Of a stretch of 64,000 nt of DNA, positions 18,919-27,374 are shown one piece after another. The position numbers were made by a program, and so were the translations under genes. This stretch comes from Methylobacterium fujisawaense (lineage in GTDB: Bacteria; Pseudomonadota; Alphaproteobacteria; Rhizobiales; Beijerinckiaceae): contig NZ_JACJIM010000004.1 of NCBI RefSeq assembly GCF_014138435.1, positions 372,001 through 436,000 of the forward strand. Direction: 5' to 3'. Below the pieces are notes generated by a model. The model made no database searches, had not been told where the DNA came from, and was given only the letters and a program-made list of their open reading frames with translations. The first letter of the stretch is position 1, and every line of letters starts with the position of its first letter.

Positions 18919-19806
18919 TCAACCGCCCCGCGGCGCCAGCCCGAAGATCGCCCGCGCCTGATCGGGCGTGGCCGGCGCACGGTCGATATGGGCCAGCAGG
19001 TTCACGGCCTTCTCCACCAGCGCGGCGTTGCTCGGCGCGAGGGTGCCGCGGGACAGGTACAGGTTGTCCTCCAGCCCGACGCGGACGTTGCCGCCCATGC
19101 CGGCGGCGACCGCGAGGATCGGGAACTCCTCACGGCCGATGCCGAAGGCCGACCAGACCGCGTCCTCCGGCAGCCGGGCGCGCATCGCCACCAGGGCTTC
19201 CGGTGTCGCCGGCGCTCCCCAGGGAATGCCGAGGCAGATCTGGAACAGCGGCGGCCGCGCCAGATGCCCCTCGGCGATCAGGTGCCGGGCCAGCTCGATC
19301 TGGCCGAGATCGAACACTTCGATCTCGGGCTTCACGCCCGCGTCGCGGATGTGACCCGCCATCGCCCGCAGGTGGCCGGGGGTGTTGAGGAACAGGTGCT
19401 CGCCGAAATTCATCGTGGCGACGTCGAGGGTGCAGATCTCGGGTGTGAGTGCCGCCACGTGCCGGGTGCGGGCTTCCGGGCTCACGAAGGTGGTGCCCGG
19501 GCCGGCGACGGCCGGATCGGGATCGCCGGGCACGAACCGGCCCCCCGCCCCCGTGGTCAGGTTGAGGATCACGCTGTCGTTCTGGTCGCGGATCCGTTCC
19601 ACCACCTCGCGGTAATGGGCCAACTCCATGCTGGGCGCGGCGGTCTCGGGATCGCGGACGTGGATGTGGACCACCGCGGCCCCGGCGGCGGCGGCCTCGA
19701 GGGCCGACTGGGCGATGGCCTTCGGGCTCACCGGCACGGCCGGATTCTTCTTCGGCGTGTCGAAGGAGCCCGTGAGGGCACAGGTGATGACGGTGGTGCT
19801 CGACAT
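18919..19806 (-). CDS. Beta-keto acid cleavage enzyme (BKACE, DUF849; 3-keto-5-aminohexanoate cleavage family)
   Basis: A 295-residue TIM-barrel zinc enzyme. Members condense a beta-keto acid with acetyl-CoA to give acetoacetyl-CoA (or an analogue) and a shortened CoA or acid product. Zinc ligands are H47 and H49 in VVHIHVR, with the later glutamate in VGLEDNLYLSRG. The start is the ATG after GGGGAGGA, only 16 bp beyond the SDR stop. Third gene of an operon after a hydroxyacyl-CoA dehydrogenase-like enzyme and an SDR, which could make its beta-keto substrate by oxidising a beta-hydroxy acid (inference). Substrate not determinable: dehydrocarnitine, 3-keto-5-aminohexanoate and beta-keto adipate types are all known. 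Confidence 0.92.
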   Translation of the reverse strand: MSSTTVITCALTGSFDTPKKNPAVPVSPKAIAQSALEAAAAGAAVVHIHVRDPETAAPSMELAHYREVVERIRDQNDSVILNLTTGAGGRFVPGDPDPAVAGPGTTFVSPEARTRHVAALTPEICTLDVATMNFGEHLFLNTPGHLRAMAGHIRDAGVKPEIEVFDLGQIELARHLIAEGHLARPPLFQICLGIPWGAPATPEALVAMRARLPEDAVWSAFGIGREEFPILAVAAGMGGNVRVGLEDNLYLSRGTLAPSNAALVEKAVNLLAHIDRAPATPDQARAIFGLAPRGG

Positions 19807-19822
19807 CGTATCCTCCCCGGGC

Positions 19823-20581
19823 TCAGATCGCCCCGCCGTCGACCGTGATCGTCTCGCCGGTGATGTAGGCCGCCCCCGCCGCGAGGAAGAAGATCGTCTC
19901 GGCGATGTCCTCCGGCCGGGCCATGCGGCCGAGCATCGTGCGCTCCACCGTCGAGGCCTTGCGCGCCTCCGACCAGGGCTCGGTCCAGGGCGTGGCCACG
20001 AGGCCCGGCGCCACCGCGTTGACCCGCACGTCGGGCGCCAGCGCCCGGGCGAGGCTGCGGGTCAGGTTGATCAGCCCGGCCTTGCTGGCCGCGTAGGCCA
20101 CCGAGGAGCCCCGCCGCCCGAGCCCGGCCACCGAGGCGGTGTTGACGATGGCGCCCCGGCTCGCCTTGAGGGTCGCGGCCGCGGCCCGGGCGCAGCGGAA
20201 CGGCCCGAGGAGGTTGGTCGCCAGGATCGTGGCCCAAAAATCCTCACTCATCGCGTCGAGATCCTCGAAGGCGATGGGCGTGGTCGTGCCCGACGTTCCG
20301 GCATTGTTGACGAGCACGTCGAGGCCGCCGAGCCGGTCGATCCCGGCCGCCACCATCGCCTCGGCCTCGCCCGCCCGCGACACGTCCCCGGGCAGCGCGA
20401 GCACCGAGAGCCCCGTCCCGGCAAGTCGCGCGACCTCGGCGGGACCGCGGGGATCGTCGGGCAGGTGATTCAGCGCCACCGCGGCGCCGTTGCGGGCGAA
20501 GATTTCCACCGTCGCGAGGCCGATGCCCGACGAGGCTCCGGTGACGAGGACGCGCCGTCCGGACAGGTCCGCTCCGATCAT
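19823..20581 (-). CDS. Short-chain dehydrogenase/reductase
   Basis: A 252-residue classical SDR: NAD(P)-binding TGASSGIG at the N-terminus, NNAG in VLVNNAGTSG, catalytic Ser in NTASVAG and the YxxxK pair in VAYAASKAGL, ending in the usual ITVDGG. It oxidises or reduces a hydroxyl/carbonyl group; substrate unknown. Its ATG overlaps the preceding dehydrogenase stop by four bases (ATGA), showing translational coupling. With BKACE downstream it forms a catabolic operon in which this enzyme may supply or consume a beta-keto acid. Confidence 0.92.
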   Translation of the reverse strand: MIGADLSGRRVLVTGASSGIGLATVEIFARNGAAVALNHLPDDPRGPAEVARLAGTGLSVLALPGDVSRAGEAEAMVAAGIDRLGGLDVLVNNAGTSGTTTPIAFEDLDAMSEDFWATILATNLLGPFRCARAAAATLKASRGAIVNTASVAGLGRRGSSVAYAASKAGLINLTRSLARALAPDVRVNAVAPGLVATPWTEPWSEARKASTVERTMLGRMARPEDIAETIFFLAAGAAYITGETITVDGGAI

Positions 20582-21528
20582 GATCCCTCCATCCGGCCGA
20601 TCCCGGCCATCGCCGCCTTGAGCGCCAGGAGCTTGCGGTCGCGCTCGCGGAACAGCTCCGCGGGCGCCCGGCCGCCCCAGTCGAAATAGCCGCGCCCCGC
20701 CATCACCCCGGTCCGGCCCGCGGCGCAGAGGGCGTCGAGGGTCTCGGAGCGGGTGCGCGGCGGCGGCGGCGCGTAGCTGCCGTTGGCGAGCGCGCGCTGC
20801 GTCAGCTCCAGGCCGGTGAAGTCGGCCTTGGCGAGGTGGCCGAGGATCGGGATGCGCAAGGAGAGTCCGTGGATGATCGCATCGTCGATGTCCCGCGGCG
20901 CGGCGACGTCCTCGTCGAGGAGCCGGAACACCTCGGCGCTGATCGCCTGCTGGATGCGGTTGGCGATGTAGCCGGGGATGAAGCGCTTCAGCACGATCGG
21001 GACCTGCCCGAGGCCGCGCACGAGGTCGGCCATGGCGGCGACCACCGCCGGATCCGTGCCGGGCCCCGGGACCACGTCGACGAGGTCGACGATGTAGGGC
21101 GGCGTGTACCAGTGCAGGATCAGCGCCCGCGCCTGCCGGGCCTCCGGGATCAGCGGGAACACGTCGAGATAGCTGGTGTTGCTGGCGAGGATCGCGTCGG
21201 CCGGGCAGAGCCGGTCGAGCTCGGCGAACAGGGCGCGCTTCGCCTCCGGGTTCTCGGTGATCGCCTCGATGACGAGGCCGGCGCCCGCCACCGCCGCGTC
21301 CAGCGCCGCCTCGACCCGGACGGCCCGTGCCAGTCGCTCGGCATCCCAGCCCGCGGGCGCGGCCCCTGCCTCCTGCAGGGTGGCCAGCGCCGATTCCATC
21401 AGGCCGGGCACCCGCGCGCGGGTCTCCGGTGACGTGTCGGTGATCCGCACGCCGTGGCCGCCGAGCGCCAGCACCAGGGCGATGCCGTGCCCCATCACGC
21501 CGCCGCCGACGATCGCGATCTCGCCCAT
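20578..21528 (-). CDS. 3-hydroxyacyl-CoA dehydrogenase family protein
   Basis: A 316-residue NAD-dependent dehydrogenase. The N-terminal Rossmann motif is IAIVGGGVMGHGIA; EAITENPEAKRALFAELD and ILASNTSYLDVFPL match the 3-hydroxybutyryl-CoA dehydrogenase/L-gulonate/carnitine dehydrogenase superfamily. The C-terminal dimer domain contains GYIANRIQQAISAEVFRL. The usual catalytic His region reads LILHWYTPPYIVDLVDVV, with His followed by WYTPP where many members have FFNP or FSPV, which hints at an unusual substrate. First gene of the operon with the SDR and BKACE. Exact substrate unknown. Confidence 0.88.
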   Translation of the reverse strand: MGEIAIVGGGVMGHGIALVLALGGHGVRITDTSPETRARVPGLMESALATLQEAGAAPAGWDAERLARAVRVEAALDAAVAGAGLVIEAITENPEAKRALFAELDRLCPADAILASNTSYLDVFPLIPEARQARALILHWYTPPYIVDLVDVVPGPGTDPAVVAAMADLVRGLGQVPIVLKRFIPGYIANRIQQAISAEVFRLLDEDVAAPRDIDDAIIHGLSLRIPILGHLAKADFTGLELTQRALANGSYAPPPPRTRSETLDALCAAGRTGVMAGRGYFDWGGRAPAELFRERDRKLLALKAAMAGIGRMEGS

Positions 21529-21590
21529 GCCGCACGCTCCGTCCCTGTCCCGGGCTCCTCTGGCGGGAGTCCTCGGGTCTTCACGCGAAT

Positions 21591-22442
21591 TCAGCCGCCG
21601 CGCTGGTCCCGGCGCATCATGAAGGCCAGCTTCTCGAAGAGGCTGACATCCTGCTCGTTCTTCAGGAGCGCCCCGTGCAGGGGCGGGATCAGCTTGCGGC
21701 TGTCCTGCTCGCGCAGGGTCTCGGGGGCGATGTCCTCGGAGACGAGGAGCTTCAGCCAGTCGAGCAGTTCCGAGGTCGAAGGCTTCTTCTTCAGGCCCGG
21801 CACCTCGCGCAAGGCCAGGAAGGTCCGCAGGGCCTCCTCGACGAGGCGGTGCTTGATGCCCGGATAGTGGACGTCGACGATGCGCTGCAGCGTCTCGGCG
21901 TCGGGGAACTTGATGTAGTGGAAGAAGCAGCGGCGCAGGAAGGCGTCCGGCAGCTCCTTCTCGTTGTTCGACGTGATGATCACGATCGGCCGGCGCACGG
22001 CTTTGACGGTCTCGCCGGTCTCGTAGACGTGGAACTCCATCCGGTCGAGTTCGGTGAGGAGGTCGTTGGGGAACTCGATATCGGCCTTGTCGATCTCGTC
22101 GATCAGCAGGACCGGGCGCTCGGGCGCAGTGAACGCCTCCCAGAGCTTGCCGCGCCGGATGTAGTTCCCGATCTCCGAGACCCGGGGATCGCCGAGCTGG
22201 GAGTCGCGCAGGCGCGAGACCGCGTCGTACTCGTAGAGACCCTGCTGCGCCTTGGTGGTCGACTTGATGTTCCAGACGATCAGCGGCGCACCGAGCCCCC
22301 TGGCGATCTCCTCGGCCAGCACCGTCTTGCCGGTGCCGGGCTCGCCCTTCACCAGAAGCGGGCGTTCCAGCACCACCGCGGCGTTGACCGCCGCGGTGAG
22401 GTCGGGGGTCGCGACGTAGGTCTCGGTTCCGGAAAAGCGCAT
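21591..22442 (-). CDS. MoxR-family AAA+ ATPase
   Basis: A 283-residue AAA+ protein with Walker A GEPGTGKT, Walker B LLIDEIDKAD and sensor 1 region IVIITSNNEKELPDAFLRRC. MoxR ATPases act as chaperones in assembling or metallating enzyme complexes and normally work with a von Willebrand A partner. The likely partner gene, encoding a VWA protein, lies 6.7 kb away on the other strand rather than adjacent. Start MRFSGTETYV matches family N-termini; the longer frame runs into an intergenic repeat. Confidence 0.93.
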   Translation of the reverse strand: MRFSGTETYVATPDLTAAVNAAVVLERPLLVKGEPGTGKTVLAEEIARGLGAPLIVWNIKSTTKAQQGLYEYDAVSRLRDSQLGDPRVSEIGNYIRRGKLWEAFTAPERPVLLIDEIDKADIEFPNDLLTELDRMEFHVYETGETVKAVRRPIVIITSNNEKELPDAFLRRCFFHYIKFPDAETLQRIVDVHYPGIKHRLVEEALRTFLALREVPGLKKKPSTSELLDWLKLLVSEDIAPETLREQDSRKLIPPLHGALLKNEQDVSLFEKLAFMMRRDQRGG

Positions 22443-22530
22443 CGCGGTCTCGGAGAGAGGGGCTTGAGCCCAGGGGTAACGCGGCGCGCAGCCGGGCCGC
22501 AAGCGCGGCGCCGGATCCGACCCGCGTCCG

Positions 22531-22643
22531 CATCCTGAGACGCCCGCGTCAGCGAGCCCCGCAGGAAGGCTTTTGGGGAACGCGCGGCCGGATGGAGGCC
22601 TCTTCCGAGACCTCCGCTGCGCTCCGGCACCTCAGGATGAGGG
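22531..22643. repeat. Intergenic inverted repeat upstream of moxR-like gene
   Basis: Begins CATCCTGAGA (22531) and ends GCACCTCAGGATGAGGG (22627-22643), with GAGGCCTC and CCTCCGCTGCGCTCCGG inside, the same pattern as the copies at 17.3 and 30.4 kb. This copy lies between tandem genes, upstream of the MoxR gene. Confidence 0.75.
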
Positions 22644-22673
22644 TGGAGATCCGAGCTCAACCTCGGGACCTGG

Positions 22674-23315
22674 TCAGCCCTTCTCGTGCCAGACGCAGTT
22701 CCGGGCCAGGATCTCCAGGTTCACGTCCGACTTCTGCGGCTGCGGCAGGGTCTTGCCGTCCATGGCGAGGTCGATCTTGATCTCGACCTGCCCCTTCGCC
22801 TCGGCCGTGCGGCGGGAGAAGTAGCAATATTGCTGGTAGGGCTGGTCGGCGCTGTCCTTGAAGTTCCAGCCGGTCACGATCTGCCCGTCGAGATAGGGCA
22901 CCTGCTTGAACACCGTGAAGGTGGTGTTCACCGTCGCCTTCGAGGCCGGGGCCGCGTCGCTGCCGAGCTGCGCCTTGGTGGGGGTCGGCGACGCGGATGC
23001 CTTGGGCAGGCCTTCGAGCTTCAAGACGTTGTCGGTCAGCGTGACCTCGCCCTTGGTCTTCAGGGTCACGTCCGAGAGGGCGGCCTGCATGGCGGCGGCG
23101 ATCTTCTCCGCCGCGGTGTCGAACTGGTTGAGCGTCGCCCAGCCATAGGCCGCCGCCCCGATGCCGATCCCGGCGAGGCACGCGAAGGCGCCGAAACCCA
23201 GCGCCCGGAACAGGAAGGCCCGGGCGGCGACGTAGCTCGAATCCGCCCGCAGGCGGGAATTCACCTGCTGGGCGAGGGCGATATTCTCGGGGGTCCCGCT
23301 CGCGACGTAGTTCAT
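22674..23315 (-). CDS. Uncharacterised single-pass membrane protein, second gene of a two-gene operon
   Basis: A 213-residue protein I do not recognise. One membrane segment lies near residues 38-60 (LGFGAFACLAGIGIGAAAYGW), followed by a periplasmic C-terminal domain of about 150 residues rich in Lys, Thr and Val that contains two cysteines near its end (QYCYFSRR and RNCVWHEKG), possibly a disulfide. Its ATG overlaps the stop of the upstream membrane-protein gene by four bases, so the two are translationally coupled and probably interact. Control by the CtrA-like box upstream of the first gene is inferred. Confidence 0.8.
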   Translation of the reverse strand: MNYVASGTPENIALAQQVNSRLRADSSYVAARAFLFRALGFGAFACLAGIGIGAAAYGWATLNQFDTAAEKIAAAMQAALSDVTLKTKGEVTLTDNVLKLEGLPKASASPTPTKAQLGSDAAPASKATVNTTFTVFKQVPYLDGQIVTGWNFKDSADQPYQQYCYFSRRTAEAKGQVEIKIDLAMDGKTLPQPQKSDVNLEILARNCVWHEKG

Positions 23316-24571
23316 GCGCCGGCTCCAGCGGCAGGGAGGGTCTGGCCCGGATGGGCCTGGTTGGGCAGCGCCTGCTGGCCTTGCGCCGGGCGGTTCATCG
23401 GGATCACCGCCCCCGAGGCGTTGGCGGCCCGCGGCAGGATCGGCTCAGGGTTCGAACGCAGGGCGTCGGCGATCGCGTCGAGCATGTACGGCGCCGCTTC
23501 CGGGTTCACGGCGGCGCCGAGGTCGTCCTCGTCCATGAAGGTCCGGCGGGTCGAGACCGCGCAGAGGGCCAGGATCGTCGACGCGAAGGCGGCGCAGACC
23601 GCGGGCAGGAACACGAAGATCCGCAGGAAGGCGTGGACCTGGCTCTCGGTCACGTCGATCGGGTCGACGCCGTAGACCATGGCGGTGAAGGAATGGAGCT
23701 GCGAGCGGTTGACCGCGTTGCGGTAACCCTGCTCGGCATCGGCCACGCGCCGGTCGGCGGCGCCGGGATCGAGGGCGGCGCGGGCCTTGCGGGCCTCCTC
23801 TAGGTCCTTGATCATCCCGGCGCGGTCGGCGGACGCCTTGGCGACACCCTGCGACAGGGCGGCGACCCGCGGATCGGCCACGCATTTCAGGTTCTGGTAC
23901 TTCCGGCCCTTGCTGTTGGTGCCGAAGACCCGCTCGCAGCGCTGGGCCGGCAGGCCGGCGAGCTGCTGGGCGTTGTCGGCGGAGCGCTTCTCGATCTGGT
24001 CGAGCTCGGCCGTGTACTGGGCCACGCGTTCGTCCGCCGCCTTGATGCGGTCGCCGATCGTGGCACGGTCGGCCTGGGCGTCCTTCAGGGCCGTCTTGGT
24101 CCGGGCCGCCTCCATCAGGCGGGGATGGAACATCATCTCGCCGAGCTGCGACACCGACTTGGTGGTCACGCCCGCCGCGAAGATGATGCCCAGCACCGCC
24201 AGCCCGCGCACGAAATGCGAGCGCTGGGTGCGCGCCAGGATGCCCAGCGGCACCCGGCACAGCTCCACCGCGGCGTAGACCAGGGGCGCCAGCAGCATGA
24301 AGTAGAAGGCGTGCCAGTCGCCGTCGCTGTAGACGCCGGCGAACAGCCACGCGCCCCAGAGCGAGGCGCCGATCACCATGAACTCGACGAGGTACGCGAT
24401 TGCCACGTAGCCCCACTTGATGCGGTAGCCCTTCTCGACGTGGCGCTGGTGGCGCCAGCGGTCCGACTCGAGCTTCCACTCGCGCTTCTCGCGCTCGCGA
24501 TCGCGGCTGGGGGGCGCTGTCGGACCGGAGAATATCGATTTGATGGAGATCATCGGCCTCGTCGCATCCAT
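23312..24571 (-). CDS. Uncharacterised membrane protein with a periplasmic coiled coil, first gene of a two-gene operon
   Basis: A 419-residue protein I do not recognise. A basic cytoplasmic start (DREREKREWKLESDRWRHQR) is followed by about three membrane helices (near 52-75, 88-108 and 125-142), then a predicted coiled coil (about 155-285, containing AADERVAQYTAELDQIEKRS) with two cysteines. A fourth helix near 320-345 (LRIFVFLPAVCAAFASTILAL) and a Pro/Ala-rich cytoplasmic tail end the protein. This architecture of membrane helices bracketing a coiled coil resembles phage- or plasmid-type scaffolding or ion-channel-like proteins, but no family can be named. A perfect TTAA-N7-TTAAC box lies 33 bp upstream. 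Confidence 0.82.
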   Translation of the reverse strand: MDATRPMISIKSIFSGPTAPPSRDREREKREWKLESDRWRHQRHVEKGYRIKWGYVAIAYLVEFMVIGASLWGAWLFAGVYSDGDWHAFYFMLLAPLVYAAVELCRVPLGILARTQRSHFVRGLAVLGIIFAAGVTTKSVSQLGEMMFHPRLMEAARTKTALKDAQADRATIGDRIKAADERVAQYTAELDQIEKRSADNAQQLAGLPAQRCERVFGTNSKGRKYQNLKCVADPRVAALSQGVAKASADRAGMIKDLEEARKARAALDPGAADRRVADAEQGYRNAVNRSQLHSFTAMVYGVDPIDVTESQVHAFLRIFVFLPAVCAAFASTILALCAVSTRRTFMDEDDLGAAVNPEAAPYMLDAIADALRSNPEPILPRAANASGAVIPMNRPAQGQQALPNQAHPGQTLPAAGAGA

Positions 24572-24886
24572 CCGGTCCAGTTCCGGGCAGGGCCCGGCCG
24601 AGCTTAACCCCCGGTTAACTCAGGCGTGTATGCGCCCATTGTGCCGATTTTGAGCCGCGTTGCACACACCCGCCGTACACATCCAGCGGGTGATCGCCCG
24701 CAGCATCGCCCCGGTGGCGGAAATGTCTCACCCGATCGATGTATCCGGCTTGTGTCGGAGCGCACCTGCGCCGGCCCGTTCCCGGCCTGAAAGCGGTTGC
24801 CCGCAGCACGGCGACGACCCATGATCGCGAAGCCGTGATCGGCGTCCCCCCCGCAGCCCCGAGAGACGAGGTTCGATCCGCCGCCG
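24572..24886. other. Divergent promoter region with a CtrA-like box
   Basis: About 315 bases between the two-gene membrane operon and the antiporter gene. The one clear element is the CtrA-like box at 24604-24619, close to the left-hand gene. The remainder is GC-rich and without coding potential or recognisable promoter boxes for the antiporter. Confidence 0.6.
24604..24619. promoter_or_regulatory. CtrA-type binding box, TTAA-N7-TTAAC
   Basis: TTAACCCCCGGTTAAC matches the alphaproteobacterial CtrA consensus exactly, with the seven-base spacing. It lies 33-48 bp upstream of the start codon of the membrane-protein operon, a typical position for a CtrA-activated or -repressed promoter. The binding itself is inferred. 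Confidence 0.75.
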
Positions 24887-26731
24887 ATGCCAGAGGTCCA
24901 TGCCGGCTCCTACAAGGAAGCGATCCTGTTCCTCGTCACAGCGGGCATCGTGGTGCCGCTGTTCCACCGCCTGCGGATCTCGCCGGTGCTCGGCTTCATC
25001 GGCGCCGGCGCCCTGCTCGGACCCTTCGGCCTCGGCCGGCTGGCCGACACCTATCCCTCCGTGCACCTCTTCACCATCGGCAACCGGGCCGAGATCGCGC
25101 ACCTCGCCGAATTCGGCGTGATCTTCCTGATGTTCATGATCGGGATCGAGCTGTCCTGGGAGCGCCTGCGGGTGCTGCGCCGGCTGGTCTTCGGCCTCGG
25201 CTCCCTGCAGGTGGGCTGCTCCGCGCTGATCCTCGGGGCGATCCTGTACGGGCTCGGCGTGCCGCTCACCGGCGCGGCGATCGTCGGCATCGGCCTCGCC
25301 CTGTCCTCCACCGCCGTGGTGCTGCCGGTGCTGGCCGAGCAGAAGCGGCTGAACGCGCCCACCGGCCGCACCAGCTTCGCGGTCCTGCTGTTCCAGGATC
25401 TGGCGGTGGCGCCGGTCCTGTTCGCCATCGCGGTGCTCGGCCGCGACGACGGCGGCGACAAGGGCTGGGCGCTGGCCATGGCGCTCGGGCAGGCGGCGAT
25501 CGCGCTGGTCCTGATCGTGGTCGCCGGCCGCCTCGCCCTGCGCCCGCTGTTCCAGCTGGTGGCGCGCACGCGCTCCACCGAGCTGTTCATGGCCGCCTGC
25601 CTGCTGGTCATCGTCGGCACGGCGCTGACCGCGGCGGCGAGCGGCCTGTCGATGACGCTCGGCGCCTTCGTGGCCGGCCTTCTGCTGGCCGAGACCGAGT
25701 ACCGCCGGGCGATCGAGGCGACGATCGACCCGTTCAAGGGCCTCCTGCTCGGCGTGTTCTTCGTCTCGGTGGGCATGAACCTGGACCCGGCCCAGCTCAT
25801 GGCGAGCCCCGGCGCGATCCTCGGATTGTCCCTGGCGCTGGTCCTGATCAAGGCCGCCGTGGTGATGATGGCGGCTCCGGTCCTGAAGATCCCCCGGCCC
25901 GTGGCGCTCGAGACGGCGCTGCTGCTCGGGCCGGGCGGCGAGTTCGCCTACGTGCTGATCGGCGGCGCCATGGCCACCGGGCTCGTGCCGGAGGAGGTCG
26001 GCGCGGCCGCCCTCGTGGTGACCACCGTCACCATGATCATGATCCCAGCGCTCGCCGCCGTCGGCCGCCGGCTCAAGATGCGGGCGACGGCCAGCGCCCA
26101 GGCCGCCGCCAAGGCCGAGCCGGTGCCGGAGCGGGTGGACAACCGGGTGATCGTCGCGGGCTTCGGCCGCGTCGGCCGGCAGGTCGGCGAGATGCTGGAG
26201 CGGCACCAGATCCCGTACCTCGCCCTCGATTCCGACGCCGCGCGGGTGGCCGAGCAGCGCCGCGCCGGGGCGCCGGTCTATTTCGGCGACAGCGGTAGCA
26301 CCGAGATGCTGCGCCGCTGCGACATCGCCACGGCCCGGGCCCTGGTCGTCACCCTGGACAACCCGCGCGCCGTCGAGGCGGCGGTGGTGGCGGCCCGGGC
26401 CGAGCGGCCGGACCTGACCATCGTGGCCCGTGCCCGCGACGCCCGTCACGCGTCGTCTCTCTACGAACTCGGCGTCGACGACGCGGTGCCGGAGACGATC
26501 GAGGCCTCCCTGCAGCTCTCGGAGGCCGTGCTGGTCGATGTCGGCGTCCCGATGGGGCTCGTCATCGCGTCGATCCACGAGCGGCGCGACGAGTACCGGA
26601 CCCTGCTGAAGAAGCGCGAGAACGAGGCGAAGCCGATCTTCCGTGCCCGCCGCACGGTGGGCAAGGCTCTGGGCAAGCCGCCGGCCAAGCGCGAGCCCGA
26701 GCGCCAGGAGGCGGCCGGCCAGGAGGCGTGA
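24887..26731 (+). CDS. CPA2 cation:proton antiporter with RCK domain (KefB/KefC type)
   Basis: A 614-residue inner-membrane protein. About 12-13 hydrophobic helices (residues 8-385) form the Na+/H+-exchanger fold, with GFIGAGALLGPFGLG and ALSSTAVVLPVLAEQ typical of the CPA2 family. A cytoplasmic TrkA-N/RCK domain follows (about 420-540), starting VIVAGFGRVGRQVGEML with its nucleotide-binding glycines. A charged C-terminal tail closes the protein. It probably exchanges K+ (or Na+) for protons in pH or electrophile stress. No KefF/KefG ancillary gene is adjacent. The start MPEVHAGSYKEAILF matches family N-termini. Confidence 0.92.
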   Translation: MPEVHAGSYKEAILFLVTAGIVVPLFHRLRISPVLGFIGAGALLGPFGLGRLADTYPSVHLFTIGNRAEIAHLAEFGVIFLMFMIGIELSWERLRVLRRLVFGLGSLQVGCSALILGAILYGLGVPLTGAAIVGIGLALSSTAVVLPVLAEQKRLNAPTGRTSFAVLLFQDLAVAPVLFAIAVLGRDDGGDKGWALAMALGQAAIALVLIVVAGRLALRPLFQLVARTRSTELFMAACLLVIVGTALTAAASGLSMTLGAFVAGLLLAETEYRRAIEATIDPFKGLLLGVFFVSVGMNLDPAQLMASPGAILGLSLALVLIKAAVVMMAAPVLKIPRPVALETALLLGPGGEFAYVLIGGAMATGLVPEEVGAAALVVTTVTMIMIPALAAVGRRLKMRATASAQAAAKAEPVPERVDNRVIVAGFGRVGRQVGEMLERHQIPYLALDSDAARVAEQRRAGAPVYFGDSGSTEMLRRCDIATARALVVTLDNPRAVEAAVVAARAERPDLTIVARARDARHASSLYELGVDDAVPETIEASLQLSEAVLVDVGVPMGLVIASIHERRDEYRTLLKKRENEAKPIFRARRTVGKALGKPPAKREPERQEAAGQEA

Positions 26732-27374
26732 CACGAGGCGTGAGCCGCAGCCCTGCCGAACCAGCGGGGCGCCGCCGCGGTAGCGCGTCCGCTGTCCGTC
26801 TGCGGAACCGGAGAGCGTGCCGATTCCGCCGCCCGACCAAGGTCAGGATCACGACTGCGTGGCTGTCCCAGGCCCGGTTGCGGGTCCTGCCACGTCCAAC
26901 GCCGGCCGCTTCCCAGCTTCAGCCAAGTCGTGCTGCGGCGGCGGCCGGCAGGCGCAGGAGACGTCGAAATCTTTCGATGTGATTGATTCGAACAGAAAGC
27001 GGCGCCAAATTTTTTTCGCGTGAAGTCTGTAGTGCGTGCTGCTAGGGGTCGCGTGTTCAAATACGATATTACGGAATATTTGCCTAAGTAGTTCTTTGTT
27101 TGGCTGACATCGATTCGATCTCTGCGAATTTTGTCTTCGCCCGCAGGTGCCTCTGAGGGCGCGGTGCGATTGCAGGTGAGATTGGCTCAAGATTTCGCCC
27201 TGTAGGATTGCGGCATTCGACCGGTGCGCGTCTGATGCGAGGTGAAGCCCGTGATGGCTAAAAGCGGTCTCCTGATGTTCTGCGCGTCACGTAACGTTCA
27301 ACCGGCGGCGCAAGACCGGCTCGCCATCCGGGTCTTCCCGCCGATCCGTGCGTGCGGCGTCGAGCGAGGTCGCG
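26732..27374. other. Long AT-rich intergenic region upstream of an AraC-type gene
   Basis: About 640 bases with no convincing gene. The stretch 26970-27190 is much richer in A and T than its surroundings, including AAATTTTTTTCGCGTG and AAATACGATATTACGGAATATT. Short frames here have no family similarity or ribosome sites. It may hold regulatory sites for the AraC gene, an unrecognised small RNA or a remnant of transferred DNA; I cannot decide. Confidence 0.5.

Noticed and set aside
26849-27190. A 113-codon minus-strand frame in the AT-rich gap
   Set aside because: No ribosome site, no family similarity and no conserved pattern; kept as intergenic.
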